Source: Cololabis saira | Taxonomy: Eukaryota > Chordata > Actinopteri > Beloniformes > Belonidae | DNA: 64,000 nt | Assembly: GCF_033807715.1 (NCBI RefSeq) | Contig: NC_084599.1 | Span: 28,308,125 to 28,372,124 of the forward strand | Reading direction: 5' to 3' | Shown here: positions 60,701-64,000 of the stretch, one piece after another | How the letters are laid out: the number at the start of each line of letters is the position of its first letter | Position numbering within the stretch: the stretch's first letter is position 1 | Translations under genes and position numbers: made by a program | Notes under the pieces: model-generated | Databases searched by the model: none | Told to the model about the DNA's origin: nothing | The model's input: only the letters and a program-made list of their open reading frames with translations

Positions 60701-60876
60701 AAGGTGACGCGCTGCTTCCTCCAGAGCTCCAGTTCAGGACTGGTCAGTTCTGTGGGCTTCAGGTGGTCCAGCACTGTAACGTCTTTACCCTGCTTCCACA
60801 TATCGTAGCGATCGGGCTGCAGGCAGCGCACAAACACGTCCATGGAGATCTTCACCATGTCCTTCCGACAGGAACA
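42319..60876 (-). CDS. kdm4b: Lysine-specific demethylase 4B (KDM4/JMJD2 family), 3' portion, 14 coding exons
   Basis: KDM4 enzymes are nuclear Fe(II)/2-oxoglutarate dioxygenases that demethylate H3K9me3 and H3K36me3 and carry PHD and double-Tudor reader modules. Only the part after the JmjC core is present. Fourteen exons (197, 242, 239, 121, 161, 193, 77, 56, 109, 198, 246, 120, 93 and 477 bp) join with matching phases into 842 codons plus TAG. In order they encode the post-catalytic [15 protein letters not shown] stretch (residues 1-66), a charged helix (66-146), an acidic/basic linker (147-266), the PHD and extended-PHD cysteine/histidine modules (about 305-531), the double Tudor (about 565-684) and a Ser/Pro/Ala-rich tail (685-842). 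The B paralogue is preferred because of the [14 protein letters not shown] block, the EAKAAKRPR motif after Tudor and a C-terminal YMETLL resembling human KDM4B. The A and C paralogues differ at these places as I remember them. JmjN/JmjC exons are not in the window. Family is near certain; paralogue is likely. Confidence 0.9.
44481..45752 (+). mobile_element. TTAA-flanked element, family 1, copy B, nested in hAT
   Basis: TTAA is present at 44477-44480 and 45753-45756. The left 290 bp and right 150 bp match copy A at 6306-9293 with few differences, but the middle differs and is shorter. It contains the hairpin MITE 44971-45110. Confidence 0.88.
44971..45110. mobile_element. Near-perfect hairpin MITE, third nesting level
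   Basis: About 70-bp arms start AGCCTGAATTATGGTCTGCG on the left and are mirrored on the right with few mismatches. Both sides have TAA as target duplication. Arms contain the GCAGAGCCTACGGCGTAGGG word shared with the copies at 27952-28326. Confidence 0.88.
45849..46016 (-). repeat. Fish interspersed repeat, possibly tRNA-derived
   Basis: The stretch CGGCATGCGGCAAACGGGAC, then TTGAACCTGCGACCGCTGCA and CACTGTGTCACCCT, is a common fish repeat with a reversed B-box-like GGTTCAA. It ends about 80 bp from a kdm4b exon donor. Confidence 0.5.
46098..46190 (-). CDS. kdm4b: kdm4b exon: Tudor end ([10 protein letters not shown])
   Basis: A 93-bp phase 0/0 exon with acceptor TTTCTGTCTAG and donor CGACTG|GTGAGT. 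It encodes [20 protein letters not shown] and then [11 protein letters not shown], matching the end of the KDM4 double Tudor (EFEDGSQ...ELPKRVRSRL in human KDM4B). Confidence 0.95.
46836..46955 (-). CDS. kdm4b: kdm4b exon: Tudor-2 core, aromatic cage positions changed
   Basis: The acceptor CCCCTCCAG and the donor CCAG|GTGAGG bound 120 bp in phase 0/0. The peptide aligns without gaps to the KDM4A segment that holds two methyl-lysine cage residues: [18 protein letters not shown] here against GEVVQVRWTDGQVYGAKF. The Trp is Thr and the Tyr is Leu. The flanking DCLRNGPP and LYQ are conserved, so this is real coding sequence rather than a mis-spliced piece. Confidence 0.93.
47386..47631 (-). CDS. 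kdm4b: kdm4b exon: Lys/Pro repeat linker and Tudor-1 start
   Basis: The conserved part is [16 protein letters not shown] followed by [20 protein letters not shown], the first Tudor strand set, and the donor is CTT|GTAAGT. The 5' boundary is uncertain. With acceptor TTTTTTCAAAG the exon starts at 47631 and adds about 32 residues of Ser/Asn/Lys/Pro repeats. With acceptor CTCCTCAG it starts at 47535 and the ePHD runs almost directly into Tudor. Both keep the frame, as do several AAG sites in between. Confidence 0.85.
47891..48573. mobile_element. Interspersed repeat ending CTCGGGCCCTAA, class unknown
   Basis: The element lies in the kdm4b intron between the ePHD and Tudor exons. Its ends CGAGGAACGGGCCCT and GCTCGGGCCCT share a GGGCCCT core. 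The near-terminal AATAGGGCCTTCGCACCGTC is a motif I recognise as multicopy in teleosts. No coding content is seen. Confidence 0.55.
48887..49084 (-). CDS. kdm4b: kdm4b exon: ePHD end (CVFCHG...[10 protein letters not shown])
   Basis: A 198-bp phase 0/0 exon with acceptor TTTTGTTGCAG and donor CCTAAG|GTGAGT. It contains [29 protein letters not shown] and [18 protein letters not shown], the complete set of C/H ligands that ends the extended PHD. The final residues KKSTPKVPK lead into a lysine/proline linker. HGRNPNQKH is more divergent than the usual RKRMKKVS at this loop. Confidence 0.96.
49719..50797 (-). mobile_element. TTAA-flanked MITE, family 2, copy B
   Basis: TTAA lies at 49715-49718 and 50798-50801. 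The termini are the same as in copy A (22258-22734), and the body matches it in reverse orientation. About 500 bp belong to this element; the rest is the inserted MITE 50197-50774. Located in a kdm4b intron. Confidence 0.9.
50197..50774. mobile_element. Harbinger-like MITE with TTA duplication, nested
   Basis: TTA at 50194-50196 and 50775-50777. Termini TGGCCCTTTCGCATTAGTAC and GTACTAGTGCGAAAGGGCCA. The subterminal arms are GC-rich (GCGGCTCGTCGCAGCTCC). Copy A of the host lacks it. Confidence 0.9.
52917..53025 (-). CDS. kdm4b: kdm4b exon: ePHD core ([13 protein letters not shown])
   Basis: The acceptor GGCACCAG and the donor AACCTG|GTAAGG bound 109 bp. The sequence [15 protein letters not shown], then [14 protein letters not shown], follows the KDM4B pattern WIHVICAIAVPEARF closely. 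The His and Cys in HVIC are zinc ligands. Confidence 0.95.
53184..53239 (-). CDS. kdm4b: kdm4b exon: [12 protein letters not shown]
   Basis: This 56-bp exon begins after TTCTTTTAG and ends at AACAG|GTCAGT. The peptide [18 protein letters not shown] is diagnostic of the KDM4 extended PHD, and its cysteines are zinc ligands. It ends with two bases of the Arg that starts RWVHV. Confidence 0.95.
53482..53980. mobile_element. Long-armed foldback MITE in kdm4b intron
   Basis: The left arm starts TATGGAGCCAAATCAAGGCC, and the right arm is its near-exact mirror over roughly 100 bp. A 6-bp duplication TATGAG lies at 53476-53481 and 53981-53986. The centre is a tandem of T-tract plus CAGTTTCA units, which generates chance Phe-rich frames on both strands. 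Confidence 0.92.
54240..54316 (-). CDS. kdm4b: kdm4b exon: PHD1 second half (CYG...WTCSRC)
   Basis: This 77-bp exon has acceptor TCTCTCTTACAG and donor ACAGTG|GTGAGT. It encodes [18 protein letters not shown], supplying the next zinc ligands of the first PHD, then STGTWTV. Its phases (1 in, 0 out) fit both neighbours. The upstream intron is over 3.2 kb and filled with two Harbinger-type insertions. Confidence 0.93.
54706..54753. repeat. TG dinucleotide microsatellite
   Basis: About 24 TG units in a kdm4b intron. Confidence 0.95.
54893..56760. mobile_element. 1.9-kb DNA element with AGGGGCCTCATGTACTAA termini
   Basis: Inverted termini read ACCAGGGGCCTCATGTACTA and continue AGAGTGCG. The right end mirrors this at 56733-56760. 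The GGGGCCT start and ACTAA suggest a Harbinger-type element, but no transposase or clear target duplication was found. A second MITE (55191-55411) sits inside. Confidence 0.72.
55191..55411. mobile_element. hAT-type MITE, nested
   Basis: The ends AGGGGTGTCGGACTCC and AGTTTGACACCT, with GGCCGGTGTCCCTGCAGG and its partner near the right end, form a known fish hAT-MITE plan. The target duplication is not clear. Confidence 0.7.
56798..57435 (+). mobile_element. MITE/Harbinger derivative with GTTTACATGCAGTC termini
   Basis: Inverted termini GACCGCGTTTACATGCAGTC and GACTGCATGTAAACGTAGTC bound 638 bp. The subterminal arms repeat AATATTAGCAATAACC and CATGTAAAC words. It carries a Myb/SANT-like gene fragment. 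A solitary terminus of the same family is at 16303. Confidence 0.85.
57087..57410 (+). pseudogene. Myb/SANT-like domain fragment of a Harbinger-type element
   Basis: The frame reads [20 protein letters not shown], then [20 protein letters not shown]. The Trp, the acidic EEE and the later K-x-Y-K positions fit the Myb/MADF-like protein of Harbinger elements. The rest of the frame runs into the element terminus, so it is a fragment. The antisense relation to kdm4b is incidental. Confidence 0.6.
57595..57787 (-). CDS. kdm4b: kdm4b exon: PHD1 first half
   Basis: The acceptor TTCAATCCACAG and the donor GCCA|GTAAGT bound 193 bp. The peptide contains [20 protein letters not shown] and then [20 protein letters not shown], which carries the CxxC and the His of the zinc module. 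The Ser codon split at the 3' end is completed by the next exon to give VHASCYG. The MCF...GNTEPLP block is the strongest pointer to the B paralogue. Confidence 0.94.
57924..58084 (-). CDS. kdm4b: kdm4b exon: start of PHD region ([12 protein letters not shown])
   Basis: The acceptor TACTTTTCTGCAG is strong. The peptide includes [20 protein letters not shown] followed by a [10 protein letters not shown] cysteine pair, the usual lead-in to the KDM4 PHD modules. The 3' boundary is placed at CGG|GTCCGT. This is the only GT that keeps phase 0 into the next exon near the conserved CPY, but it is a poor donor (C at +3 and +4), so the last residues are less certain than the rest. Confidence 0.82.
58789..58909 (-). 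CDS. kdm4b: kdm4b exon: basic HPLSKPP linker
   Basis: The acceptor TTTTTACCAG and the donor AAAG|GTGTGT bound 121 bp. The peptide contains [20 protein letters not shown], a conserved KDM4 pre-PHD motif rich in Lys/Arg and Pro. The exon starts in phase 0 and ends with one base of a Glu codon completed by the next exon. Confidence 0.93.
59019..59257 (-). CDS. kdm4b: kdm4b exon: acidic/proline repeat and FEQAFEQF linker
   Basis: The acceptor TTTTTGACAG and the donor CCCAG|GTGAGG bound 239 bp. The exon opens with an alternating Ala/Pro/Glu-Pro run, then a Lys-rich basic patch (KKKQKKPK, a plausible nuclear localisation signal), then [10 protein letters not shown]. The last resembles the QAFEHFA motif of the human KDM4B linker. 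It begins in phase 1 and ends in phase 0, matching its neighbours. Confidence 0.9.
59431..60184 (-). mobile_element. 5'-truncated LINE with ORF2 C-terminus, same strand as kdm4b
   Basis: Minus-strand frames read [40 protein letters not shown], then [11 protein letters not shown], the C-terminal part of a non-LTR reverse transcriptase ORF. The 3' end is the common AAGTGCTTTACAAATAAAG-type tail. One or two frame breaks are present. The 5' end stops about 50 bp from the donor of the kdm4b helical exon. Confidence 0.82.
60237..60478 (-). CDS. kdm4b: kdm4b exon: Glu/Arg-rich helical segment
   Basis: The acceptor CACCCCAG and the donor GAGG|GTGAGG give phases that match both neighbouring exons, so the exon is secure although its sequence is low-complexity. 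It encodes about 81 residues dominated by Glu, Arg, Gln and Ala with no proline until its end, for example [18 protein letters not shown]. This predicts a long charged helix or coiled coil. I do not recall an equally long charged helix at this position in human KDM4B. It may be a fish-specific elaboration of the variable linker after the catalytic domain. Confidence 0.88.
60680..60876 (-). CDS. kdm4b: kdm4b exon: post-JmjC segment (first exon in window)
   Basis: The exon begins at a clean acceptor (CCCCTTAG then TGT) and ends at GAAG followed by GTGAGT. It starts in phase 0 with [15 protein letters not shown], the near-invariant KDM4 stretch just after the JmjC domain, and contains [20 protein letters not shown], also typical of the family. 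It ends with two bases of an Arg codon. The preceding exon, which should carry the end of the JmjC fold, is not visible between 60877 and 64000. Confidence 0.95.
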
Positions 60877-63529
60877 CTAAGGGGGAAGGGAGACATTTAA
60901 AATCTTGTGCTCCACAATAAATTTGGTAATTGCTGCTGGTTAAGAATGAAGTTAACCTCTATTCAAACTGAGCCTGTGATTTTACACTGCATTCAGGTTT
61001 TTAAAGCCTGATCTTCCAGTTGTTTGTCTGAATGTGCAGCACATCCCACAGATAACAATTTTTTGGATTGAAATCTCAATGTAGAGATACTTTTTTTATG
61101 AAATAATAAAAGTGAAAAAGCACTGTGTGTAAGGTCAGCCTGAAGGAAAAAACAAAACAAAAACACATAACTGACGTTAAAAAATCTAAAGAGACAAAGT
61201 TAAAAATATTTCACCATTCTGGTATTTTAACACCCATAAAGGAAACATACAGACTAATAAATCAGGGTGACGGCATCATTATTTAACCATTCACACTTAA
61301 AACTCTCCACAACCCTGACCGCTATTACAGGCCAATGAATCTGGCAACTCTCACGTGTGTTGCTGCATCTCTCGGGGTTGTCCTTTGCTGATGCTTTCAT
61401 CATACAAATACAAAACAAATCAGATTCCTTCTCCCTAGGTACATTACAAACCCGGCTGTTTGCCAGGTTTGACTAATCTTATAATTAGGATGTTTATTAG
61501 GATGTATTTTTGCTCATTCGTATTACTGTGTACAGCCTGATGTTTCAATTACGACTCTATGTAGGAACTTGATGGGTGATGTCTCAGAGTGAGAAAGGAT
61601 AGCTGCTGGTCACCATGCAACCACACAAAAGTAAATCCATGCCAGATTTACAATCTACTGGTTTTCTCTAGGCTTTATTCCGGTTCCTGTCTGTTTATGT
61701 CAAAATGACAAAGTCGAGTCCTATAAAATGGGGTGTTTGGTCACAGCAATCATCAGCTTTTCCTCAACTTTGCCTGGTATTGGCCCATCTTTCTGACGAG
61801 AGCAGAGATTAAAAAGCATCACACCGGACCCACAATCCAATTCACCAATGCTTGACATCACACCATTTAAAGTCAGTAGACAACAACTGTCGATGCCTAT
61901 GAGGTCTGTGTGTGATACAGGGGTTAAGATGTGCAACACAGGGGTCATGACGCTGCAGAATGAAGTGCAAAATAAAGGTCAGAGTGAGAAAGAAATACCT
62001 GCAAATGCTACAAGTATGGTGCGAAAGATGTATACAAAACAAAAATGAGAGTGGGAAAGCAAGATGAAAAGGTTTTCTTTTGTGCTTTGCTTGCTGTATT
62101 GTATTCTGGCCCCATCATCCTCCGAGCTGTATTCAGAGTCTTATGTTCAATTACGGGAAACACAAAAACTCAAACCTTCACAGCGAAACAATATCCAGCC
62201 TACATCTCATCTTGGCACCACTTGACAGACGGAAACATTGAAATATGGTGTTGCAGCACGATGCGTGTGCTTGTGTGTGCGTCTATGTGTGTGTGTGTGT
62301 GTGTGCTTTAGTACTGCTGACTGTGACCACCTTTCTAGGGGTAGTTGGGGGAAGGTGGATTTTAGTGTTCTAAATTTCCAACATGTCACCTTTGCGCAAT
62401 CAACAGGAAGCAAAGGAAAGAGCGCTGTACTCGTGTACTCGAGCTTTCGTTCGTGGCTGGTTGACTGAGGAGGCAAACTTTGTCACCCTCTGAGGAAGAG
62501 GAAGCGAAAATAAGCCTCATCCATTATTAGTTTCTGGTGTAAATCCTGTGATTATTCACTATCCAATCAGTGGTCCACCGTGTCTTTAAGTGGGATTTAT
62601 AAGGGTATTAAAGCTCTAATTATTTTCACAAAATTGTTAAGAAGCTATGGAAATTGCCAACCTCCCTTAGGGGTCATCATTTCCACTTTCTCCTCTAATT
62701 AAGTTTTACATGAATATTAACATTTGAATATGTACACAATCTTTTAAAAAAGTCACTTTGAGACTACAAGTCAATGAGGCTACAAGTATGCTGAGTCTCA
62801 AAGAATCTAAATTGTTTGCTCCACAGACCTGGGGCCTCTTTATGGCTCCTTGGACTCTTAATAACAAATAAATAGCTTTTAAGGACTGAACTGTTTGGGC
62901 CGAAAGAAGCCAAAACGTGTCATAATTCAGTTACAGTTAACTGCTGCAAACACCTGCTGCACCAAAGGGGACGGAGATTTGCTGGCGTACCCTTTTTCAG
63001 TGAATTCTGACAAGATACAAATAATGGTTACATTGTTTTAATTTTTACTCCCAGTTTTATTTCCTCTCTTCTTGTTTTAGACCCGTTTGGCAATGACTCT
63101 TTACCATTCTGAAACAGACGAGCTAATTCAAAACAAAGCGAGCCATGTGGCCATGTTGGTGTACCTGCTGTCAGGCAGCTGTATCGCTGCATCCATCAAG
63201 TATCCGTTGCATCTGCTTTCTGTTCAAATGTCAGTGATATTTCAGCTATTTCCTGTTCTATATGAATTTATAAGCTGCATAAATAAGCATGCAGAGTCAT
63301 GACGGTGAGTTTTGGTACAACTTTGTCCATGGTAACTAAACTAAATGTTCCTGATCTTAAATTGATTGTTAAATGATAACTCTGTTTTAACATGTTGCTG
63401 AATTGTTTTGTTAACCAGAGAAAGCTTAAATGGAAGCTCAAGTTAACTCCAAAGAGGTCTTTAGGCCTTAGTAGCCCCCCCCCAACACCTCCTGACTGAC
63501 CACCAGCACTGTAAATGTGACCATCACCT
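60877..63529. other. kdm4b intron sequence, nothing else recognised
   Basis: The next upstream kdm4b exon (end of JmjC) was looked for on the minus strand and not found. A TG microsatellite lies at 62286-62305. Confidence 0.6.
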
Positions 63530-64000
63530 AGGGCTGGGCGATATATCGAGATTTTAATATATATCGGTATATTTTCAAACACGATATGGTACGAGACAAT
63601 ATCGTTTATATCGATTTAAAAAAAATAAATAAATAATTTTTACATTTTTTTTTTCATGATTTTGATATAGCTTATTTTCTGACAAATTGACTTGAATGTT
63701 TTATTTGAGATTTGCACAAATGTTTTGTTATTTGCACAACTGTCAACCTCAGTGGAAAAGTCTGCCTGTTACTGTCTACATTGTATTAATTGCACAGTCT
63801 ATTTTAATTTAATTGTTATGCAGGAAAGGGATATTTGTTTTATTTTATTCAAGAAGCATTTTTATTCTATATATGCAGGCAGTTTGGACCATTTGTTTTA
63901 TACATTTTGATATTGTGCAGACCTCTGTAAACAAAAGGTACCTGTGTGACATTTGGCACGAGGCTTTGTATTAAAACTGACTGTTTTTTTTTTAAGGGTT
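63530..64000. mobile_element. Fish DNA-element repeat starting CTAGGGCTGGGCGATATATC, runs off the edge
   Basis: The GGGCTGGGCGATATATCGAG terminus followed by ATATCGTTTATATCGAT words is one of the most frequent fish repeats. The body continues to the window end, so the right terminus is not visible. No transposase coding was seen. Confidence 0.6.

Noticed and set aside
61000..64000. Search for the JmjC exons of kdm4b
   Set aside because: No minus-strand frame with the expected Fe(II)-binding or NFATLRW-type sequence was found, so these exons are taken to lie beyond the window.

Overview
The window reads as teleost fish nuclear DNA. It is AT-rich, intron-rich and full of dinucleotide microsatellites. 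It carries many fish-type mobile elements: hAT, PIF/Harbinger, Tc1, TTAA-targeting MITEs, L2/CR1-like and other LINE tails, and tRNA-derived SINEs. No bacterial or viral gene organisation is visible.

The one clear gene lies on the minus strand between 60876 and 42319. It is the 3' part of a KDM4/JMJD2 histone lysine demethylase, best matched to kdm4b. Fourteen coding exons can be joined with matching splice phases into an uninterrupted frame of 842 residues ending in TAG. The segment begins just after the JmjC catalytic core, at the conserved [15 protein letters not shown] stretch. It continues through a highly charged helix, an acidic linker, the PHD and extended-PHD zinc modules and the double (hybrid) Tudor domain, and ends in a long low-complexity tail. 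The JmjN and JmjC exons must lie beyond the right edge. The double Tudor fold is recognisable, but two of the three aromatic positions that hold methyl-lysine in KDM4A are replaced here. I regard that as the most interesting protein-level observation.

Positions 1 to about 40500 are a gene-poor flank, downstream of kdm4b. They hold element relics, simple repeats and long stretches with nothing recognisable. Two weak gene-like signals occur there: an orphan coding-like segment at 14340-14552, and a TATA-bearing ATG first-exon candidate at 14821-15102 that splices in frame to 16093, where stops then appear.

The kdm4b introns are crowded with nested elements. The clearest is 43686-45799: a hAT element with a perfect 8-bp target duplication, holding a TTAA-targeting element, which in turn holds a near-perfect hairpin MITE. 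Related copies of several families recur across the window (TTAA elements at 6306, 22258, 44481 and 49719; hAT elements at 27731, 35483 and 43686; Harbinger-like elements at 15346, 24681, 37667, 50197 and 56798). Three of the Harbinger-like elements still carry remnants of their Myb/SANT-like or transposase genes. I found no CRISPR array, operon or other prokaryotic system, and no convincing tRNA, rRNA or miRNA gene.
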